Shown here: piece by piece, positions 43,156 through 51,432 of the stretch
Layout: each line of letters opens with the position of its first letter
Numbering within the stretch: position 1 is the first letter of the stretch
NCBI GenBank assembly: GCA_050012175.1
Contig: JBEKHR010000014.1
Location: forward strand, 61,147 to 125,146
Direction of reading: 5' to 3'
DNA length: 64,000 bases
From: CAVROP01 sp050012175
Lineage (GTDB): Bacteria; Acidobacteriota; Terriglobia; UBA7540
Translations under genes and position numbers: made by a program
Notes under the pieces: model-generated
Databases searched by the model: none
Seen by the model: the letters and a program-made list of their open reading frames with translations, nothing else
What the model was told of the DNA's origin: nothing

Positions 43156-43717
43156 GTTTTATCTCCTATTGGACCGGAATTTCCAATCGAGGCAGGATTT
43201 CCACTTTCGCATCCTGATTCACAGGAGTATACACCTCACCACCTCGTTCGCAACCGAAATTTTGTCCTCCGGATCGCCAGCGCGCGATCCGGAAGCGTGG
43301 TGTGCGCCTTCGGGATGGCAGGCGACATCCAAGGTGCGACTGCAGAATTCAGGCTTTCTGTCTAGCTTCTGACGCCTGAAAGCTGCGTCCTGAATCCTCC
43401 ACTTGTGTTCTTGACACGAGGACAGGATTATGGTAGCCTAGCACGTTTGACCTATGGAGAAGGCCGCAACAGCAGGCGTCAAGGAGGGTCGAAATCGGGC
43501 CGCGGCTGGCGAATAAACCAGCCGAAAATGCAAAAAAGATGTTATTTACTGGGTGGTATGTCGTATGTGGTAGGTGGGCAAGAGCAGGTTTCAGGTGTTA
43601 GGGGACGGGAAAGGAGCGCAATTGTGAATCATGAATTGCGAGTTGCCTCCTTACTTCTGGCCGCCGCGGACCGCCTTCTGCTTGCTTCCGACTACCCGCT
43701 GCATTCGCGGGAAGTTC
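43156..43717. other. intergenic region with promoter and repeats
   Basis: It contains the promoter at 43411-43439 and, downstream of it, ATGGAGAAGGCCGC at 43454 that opens only about 20 codons. A repeat tract at about 43555-43700 (GTATGTCGTATGTGGTAGG, ATTGTGAATCATGAATTGCG) follows. A longer frame at 43405-43791 starts inside the promoter and has no gene-like content. Confidence 0.45.
43411..43439 (+). promoter_or_regulatory. promoter TTGACA-17-TAGCCT without an evident gene
   Basis: TTGACA (43411-43416) and TAGCCT (43434-43439) are 17 bp apart and share the flanks CGAGG and TGG with the promoter at 31053-31081. No protein-coding gene follows within 750 bp. A non-coding transcript running toward the repeat element at 43718-43934 is possible. 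Confidence 0.5.
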
Positions 43718-43934
43718 GAGTTGGCGGGACTCTTGCCCCGTTGCTGAGCCTGCGACAAGATGTCACCACGTGCAGGGAAAGAAAAAACTAGTAACGTTAA
43801 AAACTGAACGAACAGAGCGGGAATGTCTATGAAAACAAAGGACCAAGTTTCGGCAGTCTGGGGTTAAGCGTGAATGTTATAGAAAACAAAGGTAGTTACG
43901 CGTCGAAAGCCGGAATGTTGTTGAAAAGAAACAG
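43718..43934 (+). repeat. 217-bp intergenic repeat element with three 23-nt cores (copy 2)
   Basis: The element begins GAGTTGGCGGGAC (43718-43730), has GACAAGATGTC at 43754-43764 and ends with three cores (GGGAATGTCTATGAAAACAA plus AGG at 43819-43841, a variant at 43871-43893, another at 43912-43934). Spacing matches the minus-strand copy at 16352-16567. It lies downstream of the promoter at 43411. Confidence 0.75.
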
Positions 43935-44226
43935 GATTCAGGAGTCAGGAGTCAGAATGAAGAGCATCTGCTCTCCGCCGGCTGCCTTCTGCTTACTGCC
44001 TACTGCGGTCGCTTTGCTGAAGACCTTGCCTCTCAGCATGACTACGGATATTACCAACAACGAGCAGTTGGCAAGACCGGTGAATCTGTGGTTAACTTAC
44101 CGGTTTCGGGTCGTATCCACGAGTTATCGAGGCCGCAATCAGTAGGGTTAGCCGTCGATCTTTCCGACATTTGCGGACTGGATTATGGCGCTCGAGAAGA
44201 GGACGTGAGGATCAAAGGAGATCATA
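43935..44226. repeat. short-repeat tract and leader of the sugar operon
   Basis: 43936-44015 has CAGGAGTCAGGAGTCAG and CTGCCTTCTGCTTACTGCC words. From 44016 to 44226 there is single-copy sequence that should contain the rhaM promoter. I see no clear operator. Confidence 0.5.
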
Positions 44227-44547
44227 ATGGAACGCGTCTGCTTTTTGTTGAGGGTGAAACCGGAGAGATTGGCAGAATATAAGGAGCGTCACAAAGCCGT
44301 CTGGCCTGATATGTTGGAGGCTCTCCGGGAGACTGGTTGGCATAATTATTCGCTCTTTCTGCGCGACGATGGTCTCCTGGTGGGGTACTTTGAAACGCCG
44401 GACTACCAGAGCGCCTTGGCGGGAATGGCTAAGCGAGAAGTCAATGAGCGCTGGCAGCGAGAGATGGCGGCCTTTTTCGATAACCTGGAAGGCCGGCGCC
44501 CGGATGAGGGCTTCCTGCGCTTGGAGGAGGTTTTCCACCTCGCCTAG
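44227..44547 (+). CDS. rhaM: L-rhamnose mutarotase
   Basis: This 106-aa protein interconverts alpha and beta L-rhamnopyranose. It has the family start MERVCFLLRVKPERLAEY, the catalytic region YKERHKAVWPDM (Tyr18, His22), HNYSLFLRDDGLLVGYFE and WQREMAAFF, and its length equals the E. coli enzyme. AAAGGAGATCATA gives a strong ribosome-binding site. It is the first gene of a sugar-catabolic set reading rightward. Confidence 0.93.
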   Translation: MERVCFLLRVKPERLAEYKERHKAVWPDMLEALRETGWHNYSLFLRDDGLLVGYFETPDYQSALAGMAKREVNERWQREMAAFFDNLEGRRPDEGFLRLEEVFHLA

Positions 44548-44571
44548 GCGCGGAGACAGACCATCCAACCC

Positions 44572-44694
44572 GTCATTCCGAGCGGAGCGAGGAATCTCGT
44601 TCTGGACGAAGTTGAATCCGAGACTCAAAGTGGACTCGGGGGTTAGGTAGGAAGAAAGAATCAGAGCGAGATTCCTCGCTCCGCTCGGAATGAC
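44572..44694. repeat. 123-bp element with perfect 28-bp inverted ends
   Basis: GTCATTCCGAGCGGAGCGAG plus GAATCTCG (44572-44599) is repeated exactly in inverted orientation at 44667-44694. The interior is 67 bp with no open frame. Related words (CTCGCTCCGCTCGGAATGAC type) occur at about 24420-24470 and 59830-59985, so it is a dispersed repeat. It is inserted between rhaM and the aldolase gene. Confidence 0.75.
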
Positions 44695-44798
44695 AGAACC
44701 TGCGGTCGCCCGAGGAGGAAGTGAGCATGGCTGACGCTTGATGTTGGGGCGACCCTTGTGGTCGCCCACGATGAGACAACCTAAAGGAGAAAGAAAAC

Positions 44799-45680
44799 AT
44801 GGCTGACGTTGATAACGTAAAAGAGACAAAAGAATTCTACCTGGATATCCCCGCCAAGAACCAGGCCTTCTTCCTGAAGGGATCGGGAGCGCTGGACTGG
44901 GGAATGCAGAACCGGCTGGCGCGCATTTTCAGCCCCAGCAGCGGGCGGACCGTCATGCTGGCCATCGACCACGGATACTTCCAGGGTCCCACCACGGGCC
45001 TCGAGCGGGTTGACGTCAACATCCTCCCCTTGCTGCCTTATACCAATGCCCTGATGCTGACCCGGGGCATTTTGCGAGCCATCGTTCCGTCGTCATTCAC
45101 TTCCGGCGTGGTGCTGAGGGCCAGCGGCGGACCCAGCATCCTCAAAGAGCTCTCGAACGAGCAGCTCGCGGTGGATATTGAAGATGCCGCGCGGCTCAAC
45201 GTGTCAGCGCTAGCCGTGCAGGTGTATATCGGCGGCGAGTTCGAAACCCAGACGGTCAACAACATGACTCGACTCGTGGACGCAGGGCTGCGCTACGGGA
45301 TTCCCATCCTGGGCGTTACGGCGGTGGGTAAGGCCATGGTACGGGACGCCAAGTACTTCCGCTTGGCGTGCCGGATTTGCGCCGAACTGGGCGTCCAGTT
45401 CGTCAAGACTTACTACGTGGCAGAGGGTTTCGAAACCGTGACGGCTTCCTGCCCAGTGCCCATCGTCATGGCGGGCGGCAAGAAGTTGCCCGAACTCGAG
45501 GCGCTGACCATGGCGTATCGCGCCGTCAGCGAGGGAGCGGCGGGCGTGGACATGGGCCGCAACATCTTCCAAGCCGATGCTCCCACCGCCATGATCCAGG
45601 CGGTGGGAAAAGTGGTCCACGAGCTGATGAAGCCCCAGCAGGCCTTCGATCTGTACGAAACCTTGAAGCACGAAAAGTAG
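44799..45680 (+). CDS. LsrF-like class I aldolase/thiolase
   Basis: This 293-aa (beta/alpha)8 enzyme is of the DeoC/LacD/LsrF type. It has FSPSSGRTVMLAIDHGYFQG at the N-terminal substrate loop, GVVLRASGGPS, a candidate Schiff-base lysine in QFVKTYYVA, PIVMAGGKK and GAAGVDMGRNIFQ. LsrF itself handles phosphorylated autoinducer-2, but no lsr genes are present. Next to RhaM and a rhamnulose-phosphate-type aldolase it more likely cleaves or transfers a phosphorylated ketose. AAAGGAGAAAG precedes ATG 44799. Confidence 0.85.
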   Translation: MADVDNVKETKEFYLDIPAKNQAFFLKGSGALDWGMQNRLARIFSPSSGRTVMLAIDHGYFQGPTTGLERVDVNILPLLPYTNALMLTRGILRAIVPSSFTSGVVLRASGGPSILKELSNEQLAVDIEDAARLNVSALAVQVYIGGEFETQTVNNMTRLVDAGLRYGIPILGVTAVGKAMVRDAKYFRLACRICAELGVQFVKTYYVAEGFETVTASCPVPIVMAGGKKLPELEALTMAYRAVSEGAAGVDMGRNIFQADAPTAMIQAVGKVVHELMKPQQAFDLYETLKHEK

Positions 45681-45752
45681 GGGCGAGCGGCGCTCGCCCT
45701 AGGGGGCGAGGGTCGAGTGATGCCCGAGGGCCGAACGCCGTTCGGCCCTACA
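45679..45752. repeat. two palindromes (GTAGGGCGAACGCC-type) between aldolase and epimerase genes
   Basis: TAGGGGCGAGCGGCGCTCGC with its complement end CCTA lies at 45679-45702, overlapping the stop of the aldolase gene. AGGGCCGAACGCCGTTCGGC with CCTAC lies at 45728-45752. Both are near-perfect hairpins and could attenuate transcription or be mobile repeats. Confidence 0.65.
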
Positions 45753-45765
45753 ATCCGGAGAGTTT

Positions 45766-46593
45766 ATGACCGCTTCAACCGCATTCGAGATTCTGCGTGA
45801 ATCGTCTCCCGTAGTGAGTGTAGGCATCCTGACGGCTGACCTCCTTTCGCTAGGTTCGGAGTTAGCCCTCCTTGAACGTAGCGGCGTCCAAGTGGCCCAT
45901 GTGGACGTCATGGATGGCTGTTTCTGCCCCATGATGACCGTGGGCCCACCCCTGATTAAGGCCCTCAAGACTCCCCTACTGAAGGACGTCCACCTGATGA
46001 TCGATGAGCCGCTGAATAAGGTGGCGGACTATGTTGCGGCAGGCGCCGACATGATCACGATTCATCCCGAAGCTTGCTCTCATGTTCACCGGGTCCTCCA
46101 GCAGATGCGGATGATGAAAAACGTCAACGACCCCCAAAGGGGCTTGGTGCGGGGCGTTGGGTTGAATCCTGGCACGCCCCTCGAGGTGCTCGAACCTCTG
46201 CTCGAGGAGCTGGATTTGATTTTGATCCTGGCCGTCAACCCGGGTTGGGGTGGGCAGAAATTCATTGCCTCCACCAAAGGGCGAGTCGAGAAGGCCAAGC
46301 GCATGATCGCCGACTCGGGCTGCAAAATATTGCTGGGCGTCGATGGCGGGATAACACGCGACAACATCGGCGACGTGGCCGCCCTGGGTGTGGACCTGAT
46401 TGTGACTGGCAGCGCGGTGTTCGATGGCAAGGCCGCGGAAGCGAACGCCAAGTTTATGCTGGAGGCGGTGAAAAAAGGTGTCAGGTGTCAGGTGCCAGGT
46501 GTCAGTAGTCAGGTTCCGGTTATCCGTCGTCAAAGGCAGCCAGCCTGCGCAACAAAGGCGATTCTGGATGTAGAAGTTCGAAAACAACAATGA
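45766..46593 (+). CDS. ribulose-phosphate 3-epimerase-like protein
   Basis: The core (residues 1-235) is a TIM barrel of the Rpe family, with HVDVMDGCF, DVHLMIDEPLN, VNPGWGGQKFI and LLGVDGGI, and GSAVFDG at the phosphate site. It deviates from true Rpe at the start (SVGILTADLL instead of PSILSAD) and lacks the usual PN after the HVDVMDG loop. It may therefore epimerise a different phosphorylated ketose in this operon. The last 35-40 residues (VRCQVPGVSSQVPV...) are encoded by a GTGTCAGGTGTCAGG-type repeat and are unlikely to be functional. GGAGAG precedes the start, and the stop overlaps the next gene by 4 nt. Confidence 0.85.
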   Translation: MTASTAFEILRESSPVVSVGILTADLLSLGSELALLERSGVQVAHVDVMDGCFCPMMTVGPPLIKALKTPLLKDVHLMIDEPLNKVADYVAAGADMITIHPEACSHVHRVLQQMRMMKNVNDPQRGLVRGVGLNPGTPLEVLEPLLEELDLILILAVNPGWGGQKFIASTKGRVEKAKRMIADSGCKILLGVDGGITRDNIGDVAALGVDLIVTGSAVFDGKAAEANAKFMLEAVKKGVRCQVPGVSSQVPVIRRQRQPACATKAILDVEVRKQQ

Positions 46594-48698
46594 AAAGCCA
46601 ATGGTCAGACGAAGAAGCAAGCCGACTCGTAGCTCAGTACGCTCCCAGGTGGGGTGAAGATTTGGCTCTGCGGACGTATTCCAGCCGCCTTGTCGGCGCT
46701 GAGGAGAGCTTGGTTCTTCACGGCGGAGGCAACACCTCCGTCAAAGGCTATGCCACGAACGTTTTGGGCGAGCGGGTCCCGGCCCTTTATGTGAAAGCCT
46801 CGGGCTACAACCTGGTAGATATCGAACCTGAGGGGCATTCGGCGGTGGACCTGGAGTTCCTCAAGAGGCTTCGCGTGCTGGCGGATCTTTCCGACGCCGC
46901 GATGGCGGATGAGTTCCGCGCTCATCTTTTCAACCCTCACGCCCCAACCCCCTCGATTGAAACCCTCGCGCACGCCTTTCTGCCCCACCAGTTCATCGAT
47001 CACACTCATGCGGACGCCATGCTGGCCCTAACGAATCAGAGCGAAGCTGCGAAGCGCGTGGAAGAAGCGTTGGGCGAGAATGTGATCATTCTCGACTATG
47101 TGAAGCCCGGCTTCAAGCTGGCCAAGGCCGCGGCCGCAGCCTACGAATCGCGCCCGGGCAGCAAGGCCATGGTGTGGATGCGGCATGGGCTTGTCACCTG
47201 GGGAACGACCGCGCGCGACTCCTACGAGGCCACCATCGAGCTGGTCACCCGGGCCGAGAAATACCTGGCCGAGCGTGCCACTCGGCCGTTGGTCGTGCGG
47301 ATTTCGACGCCCCCTTATGCGGCGGAAAAGAGGTTGGTTACCGTTGCCCCCTTAGTCCGTGGCTTGCTTGCCGAACCCAGCGGGGACGCCGATCGACCCT
47401 ACCGCCGGGTCATCCTGCAGTCATTGACTGATCGCGATACTCTGGATTTCGTCGACTCCGACCGGGGCAAGCAAATTGCCTTGTCCCCTCCTCTTACTTC
47501 GGACCACCTGATTCGCACCAAGGCCCTGCCCCTCTGGCTCGACAGCCCGGCTTATAACGACCTCGCGAGGCTGCGCCAGCAACTCGCCACAGCCGTTCAC
47601 GAGTACACGGCTGCCTACAAAGCCTACATCGAGAGGAACTCGGCACACTTACCCGAGGGCCTGGCAACCTTTGACCCGCTGCCCCGCGTGCTGCTGCTGC
47701 CGGGTTTGGGGGCAATCTGTTCTGGCAAGGATGTTCAGGCGGCCAAGATCGCCCGCGATATTACGGCTCACACGCTGGCGGTCAAAGCCCAGGTGGCCGC
47801 GATGGGAACGTACGAGGGCCTCGACGAAAGCCATCTCTTCGAAATGGAGTACCACACCCTCCAGCACGCCAAGCTCGCAGAGCGCAGTGAATTGCCCCTG
47901 GCGCGGGAAGTCGCCGTGATCACTGGAGCGGCGGGAGCAATCGGGTCGGCGATTGCCCAGGGCCTACTCGAGAACGGTTGCCATGTGGCAGTCACCGACT
48001 TGCCCGGGCAAGCCCTGGAAAGCCTGGCCACGGACTTGAAGGGAACCTTTGGGGACCGCGTTCTGGGCGTTGCGGTGGACGTGACGGACGCGGCTTCCGT
48101 CGCGCAAGGGTTCGAAACGATTATCAAGACCTGGGGCGGCGTGGATCTGGTCATCATCAATGCCGGCATCGCGCTGGTCTCATCCCTGGAAGAGATGAAG
48201 CTGGAGGTATTCCAGAAACTGGAGCGGGTGAACATCGAGGGAACGCTCCTGATGCTGTCAGAAGCGGGCCGGCACTTCAAATATCAGGGAACCGGCGGCG
48301 ACGTCGTTATGATTTCAACCAAGAACGTCTTTGCTCCGGGGGCCAAGTTCGGGGCTTACAGCGCCACCAAAGCGGCTGCCCATCAACTGGCCCGCATTGC
48401 CAGCCTGGAAATGGCCGAAATCGGCGTGCGTGTGAATATGGTCTCCCCAGACGCAGTGTTCTCTCACGGGACGCGCAAGTCCGGCTTGTGGGCGGAGGTT
48501 GGACCGGACCGCATGCGAGCGCGGGGACTGGATGAAAAAGGCCTGGAGGAATACTACCAGAAGCGCAACCTCTTAAAGGCCAGGGTCACCGGGGAACACG
48601 TCGCAAAAGCCGTGCTCTTCTTCGCCACGCGGCAGACGCCCACCACCGGCGCAACCATCCCTGTGGACGGCGGCCTGCCCGACTCCACCCCGCGGTAG
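46590..48698 (+). CDS. bifunctional rhamnulose-1-phosphate aldolase/lactaldehyde dehydrogenase-type fusion
   Basis: This 702-aa protein has a class II aldolase domain (about 15-430; LVLHGGGNTSVKG, the metal-binding HTHADA near residue 145 and MRHGLVTWG) and a short-chain dehydrogenase domain (about 440-700; VITGAAGAIGSAIA, NAGIALVSSL, YSATKAAAHQ as YxxxK). The same fusion in other bacteria splits rhamnulose-1-phosphate into dihydroxyacetone phosphate and lactaldehyde and oxidises the latter. Isomerase and kinase genes are absent here. ATG 46590 overlaps the epimerase stop (ATGA). Confidence 0.93.
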   Translation: MKSQWSDEEASRLVAQYAPRWGEDLALRTYSSRLVGAEESLVLHGGGNTSVKGYATNVLGERVPALYVKASGYNLVDIEPEGHSAVDLEFLKRLRVLADLSDAAMADEFRAHLFNPHAPTPSIETLAHAFLPHQFIDHTHADAMLALTNQSEAAKRVEEALGENVIILDYVKPGFKLAKAAAAAYESRPGSKAMVWMRHGLVTWGTTARDSYEATIELVTRAEKYLAERATRPLVVRISTPPYAAEKRLVTVAPLVRGLLAEPSGDADRPYRRVILQSLTDRDTLDFVDSDRGKQIALSPPLTSDHLIRTKALPLWLDSPAYNDLARLRQQLATAVHEYTAAYKAYIERNSAHLPEGLATFDPLPRVLLLPGLGAICSGKDVQAAKIARDITAHTLAVKAQVAAMGTYEGLDESHLFEMEYHTLQHAKLAERSELPLAREVAVITGAAGAIGSAIAQGLLENGCHVAVTDLPGQALESLATDLKGTFGDRVLGVAVDVTDAASVAQGFETIIKTWGGVDLVIINAGIALVSSLEEMKLEVFQKLERVNIEGTLLMLSEAGRHFKYQGTGGDVVMISTKNVFAPGAKFGAYSATKAAAHQLARIASLEMAEIGVRVNMVSPDAVFSHGTRKSGLWAEVGPDRMRARGLDEKGLEEYYQKRNLLKARVTGEHVAKAVLFFATRQTPTTGATIPVDGGLPDSTPR

Positions 48699-48701
48699 AA
48701 G

Positions 48702-48778
48702 AACAGGTCAAATGGCAAATGGCAAATGGAAAACCATTTGAATTTTGCCCTTTGCCATTTGCCATTTGACCTGTTTTT
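48702..48778 (+). terminator. hairpin with T-tract after the sugar operon
   Basis: AACAGGTCAAATGGCAAATG plus GCAAA (48702-48726) is exactly inverted at 48751-48775, and the right arm runs into a T-stretch (CTGTTTTTCC). It can act as an intrinsic terminator for the operon ending at 48698. The AAATGGC words also make it a member of the short-repeat family. Confidence 0.55.
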
Positions 48779-48820
48779 CCTTTTGCCTTCTGCCCTCCCC
48801 TCTTCTGGCCGCCGCCGTGC

Positions 48821-48826
48821 TACAAT
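48821..48826 (+). promoter_or_regulatory. -10-like TACAAT directly before ruvC
   Basis: TACAAT ends 8 nt before the ATG at 48835, and no Shine-Dalgarno site fits between. A transcript starting 6-8 nt downstream would be leaderless. The same arrangement precedes ksgA (61742). No convincing -35 is present. Confidence 0.4.
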
Positions 48827-48834
48827 CCTTTTGA

Positions 48835-49407
48835 ATGGCCGACGCCCCCAAGTTGCCTACTCGCGTCATTGGAATTGATCCGGGGTTAAACGTCACTGGT
48901 TACGGCATTGTCGTTTGCCGCGCGAACGAGGTGAATCTCCTTGAAGCGGGCGTGATCCGGATGCCGCGCAGCCACGGTGGGAATCTACCGGAGCGGCTTG
49001 AGTCGCTCTTCGTCGAACTGCGGCGGGTCATTGAGGAATTCAACCCCGAGGCCATGTGCCTGGAGGAAGTTTACAGCCATGCGAATTACCCTCGGACGGC
49101 GATCTTGATGGGTCATGCCCGCGGGGTGATTTGCTTGGCGGCGCGGCTGGCAGGAATCCCGGTGCTGAGTTTTTCCGCCAAGCGAGTGAAGCAGTCTGTA
49201 ACGGGCAATGGCAATGCCTCCAAGCTCCAGGTGCAGCGCGCGGTCCAGCATTTCTTTTCGCTCGATCGCGTTCCCCACCCGCCTGACGTGGCCGACGCGC
49301 TGGCAACGGCACTGTGCTATGTAAATACCCTGCGGGTGGGCAACAATGGTCAGCGTGTTCCTCCGAAGGCAGCGGCGAGAAGGCCAAGTTCCCCCTACCT
49401 GAGATAA
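48835..49407 (+). CDS. ruvC: Holliday junction endonuclease RuvC
   Basis: This 190-aa resolvase has the RNase H-like motifs IGIDPGLNVTGYG (first catalytic Asp), CLEEVYSHAN (Glu near 78), and PPDVADALATALCY (two Asp near 150). It cuts four-way junctions symmetrically with RuvAB. Residues 175-190 are a short Arg/Pro tail. Only the TACAAT box lies upstream of the ATG, with no ribosome-binding site. It heads ruvC-ruvA-ruvB and the RuvB-like/Mrr fusion. Confidence 0.95.
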   Translation: MADAPKLPTRVIGIDPGLNVTGYGIVVCRANEVNLLEAGVIRMPRSHGGNLPERLESLFVELRRVIEEFNPEAMCLEEVYSHANYPRTAILMGHARGVICLAARLAGIPVLSFSAKRVKQSVTGNGNASKLQVQRAVQHFFSLDRVPHPPDVADALATALCYVNTLRVGNNGQRVPPKAAARRPSSPYLR

Positions 49408-49441
49408 CGGTCAAGGGCCGCTCTCGCCAAAGGAGAAAGAC

Positions 49442-50086
49442 GTGATCTCCGAAATCACCGGTGAAGTCTTCTACGACCGCATTCAGCGCCACTCACTTCT
49501 GGTTCGAGTGGGCTCGCTTTGCTACGAGATTTTCGTACCTTCTGGGATTGCTTCGCGCCTGCGAACTGCGCCCCAATCGGAGCGCCAGAATCCCCTGACC
49601 TTTTACACTATCTATTACATCGACGGCGGCCTGGGCGGCGGCCACCTGACGCCCAAGCTGGTAGGGTTCCTGGACCCGCTCGACCGGGAATTCTTCGAAA
49701 CATTCACAACCGTTCCAGGCGTGGGGTTCATGAAGGCGCTGAAGTGCCTGGTGCGCCCAATCAACGAAATCGCGCGGGCCGTCGAGCGTGGGGACTCGGG
49801 CTTCCTGCGGGAATTACCTTCCATCGGCCCCAAGATCGCGGAGCGCATTGTTACTGAGTTACGTGGGAAGATGGCCAAGTTTGCACTGGCCGCCGCGGAG
49901 GAACCGCTTTCTGTGGAGGAGGAACCTGTCGCCCAACTGAAGCTCGAAGCGTTGCAGGCGCTCGAGCAGCTCGAGTTCTCGCATGTGGAAGCGCAGCACA
50001 TGGTTGCGCAAATTTTGAGCCAGAACAAGAATCTGAAATCCCTCGAAGAGTTCTTACGGAAGGTCTTTGAACAGAAGGAAAAATGA
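49442..50086 (+). CDS. ruvA: Holliday junction DNA-binding subunit RuvA
   Basis: This 214-aa protein has an N-terminal OB domain (1-70, MISEITGEVFYD), two helix-hairpin-helix motifs (FTTVPGVGFMKALKCL near 98 and ELPSIGPKIAERIVTELRGK near 130) and a C-terminal RuvB-contact domain (about 165-214). It is divergent from typical RuvA but has all three domains. AAAGGAG lies before the GTG/ATG start. It overlaps ruvB by 4 nt. Confidence 0.93.
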   Translation: MISEITGEVFYDRIQRHSLLVRVGSLCYEIFVPSGIASRLRTAPQSERQNPLTFYTIYYIDGGLGGGHLTPKLVGFLDPLDREFFETFTTVPGVGFMKALKCLVRPINEIARAVERGDSGFLRELPSIGPKIAERIVTELRGKMAKFALAAAEEPLSVEEEPVAQLKLEALQALEQLEFSHVEAQHMVAQILSQNKNLKSLEEFLRKVFEQKEK

Positions 50087-51432
50087 CCAAGAATAAAGCC
50101 GGCGACCAATTGGCGAAGGCGACGCGGCAAAAGTTCGTGGCGCCGGGCTCGCCTCCCGAACTTGATCGTGAAAGGACGCACATCACAGCCGGACCGCAAC
50201 CAGACTACCCCCAGGAGCAAACCGAACTCACGCGCAAGGGTAAGCGAAGAGGGCGTCGGCAAGTTGCGGTTTCAAGTAGCACGCCGTCCCGTCCCCCAGA
50301 CGAGGGCAAACACGATCCTGCGCTACGACAGGCCGTATCGCCCCAGGAGCCTCCTGCCTCTGCGCCCGTGAGGAGGCGAGAAACGGGACGACAGCGGGTA
50401 GTCTCTCCCCAGGCGATTTCAAATGAAGAAGAGAGCTTGAACCAGAGCCTCCGTCCTTCGACCCTCGCCGAATACGTTGGCCAGAGGAAGGTCGTAGGAA
50501 AACTTGCCATTGCGCTGCAGGCCGCCAAAGGACGAGGGGAGGCCTTGGAACATGCGCTCTTCCACGGGCCCCCCGGCCTCGGCAAGACAACTCTCGCTTA
50601 CATCATAGCCAATGCCATGGGGTCGAAGATCCAGGTCACCTCCGGACCCTCACTGGAGCGGACAGGTGATCTAATGGGCATCCTTACGAACCTCGGCCCA
50701 AGTGACATCCTATTCATCGACGAAATCCATCGCCTGCCCGTCAATCTTGAAGAGTTTCTTTACCCGGCCATGGAAGACTTCAAGGTCGATTTCATAGTGG
50801 ACAAGGGGCCTTACGCAAGGACCGTTCCCTACCCCCTAAAAAGGTTTACGCTTATTGGTGCCACGACGCGGGCCGGCAGCCTATCGGCACCCCTACGCAA
50901 CCGTTTCGGCCTCTCCTATCACCTCGACTTCTATACCATTGAAGAACTCCGCGAGATCGTGCTGCGCTCTGCGCGCATCCTAGGCGCCCGAATCAAGGAC
51001 GACGGCGCCAACGAAATTGCCCGCCGTTCCCGTGGCACGCCACGCATCGCTAACCGCTTGTTGCGGCGCGTACGCGACTATGCTGACGTAATTGCCAAAA
51101 GCGAAATCACCACGTCGGTGGCCCGCGAAGCCCTGCAACTGGAAGGTGTGGATGTACTTGGCCTCGACGACCTAGACCGCAACTATCTCAAGGTTATCAT
51201 CGAACACTATCGTGGCGGGCCTGTGGGGGTCGAAGCATTGTCAGCCACACTCAATGAAGAGGTCGATACTCTGGTGGACATGGTCGAACCGTACCTCTTG
51301 CAAACGGGGTTCATTAGCCGTACGAAAAGCGGCCGCAAAGTCAACGAGCCGGCCTATAAGCACCTGGGCATCCGGCCACTCAACAACGTGGAACCAGAGC
51401 TGCCGTATGATAAGTCGGAACCGGTTGGTTAA
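50083..51432 (+). CDS. ruvB: Holliday junction branch-migration ATPase RuvB, with long N-terminal extension
   Basis: The 449-aa protein has the RuvB core at 115-440: LRPSTLAEYVGQ, GPPGLGKT (Walker A, 162-169), FIDEIHRLP (Walker B, 211-219), GATTRAG (sensor 1), APLRNRFG (arginine finger), RGTPRIANRLL (sensor 2) and the C-terminal winged helix. All catalytic residues are intact. The first ~110 residues are a Pro/Arg/Gln-rich extension not found in usual RuvB (about 340 aa). The start overlaps the ruvA stop (ATGA) behind AAGGA, and no later in-frame start fits, so the extension is real in the gene. Confidence 0.94.
   Translation: MTKNKAGDQLAKATRQKFVAPGSPPELDRERTHITAGPQPDYPQEQTELTRKGKRRGRRQVAVSSSTPSRPPDEGKHDPALRQAVSPQEPPASAPVRRRETGRQRVVSPQAISNEEESLNQSLRPSTLAEYVGQRKVVGKLAIALQAAKGRGEALEHALFHGPPGLGKTTLAYIIANAMGSKIQVTSGPSLERTGDLMGILTNLGPSDILFIDEIHRLPVNLEEFLYPAMEDFKVDFIVDKGPYARTVPYPLKRFTLIGATTRAGSLSAPLRNRFGLSYHLDFYTIEELREIVLRSARILGARIKDDGANEIARRSRGTPRIANRLLRRVRDYADVIAKSEITTSVAREALQLEGVDVLGLDDLDRNYLKVIIEHYRGGPVGVEALSATLNEEVDTLVDMVEPYLLQTGFISRTKSGRKVNEPAYKHLGIRPLNNVEPELPYDKSEPVG

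Noticed and set aside
43405..43791. 128-aa frame starting in the promoter near 43411
   Set aside because: It begins within the -35/-10 region, is low in coding character and ends in repeat DNA.
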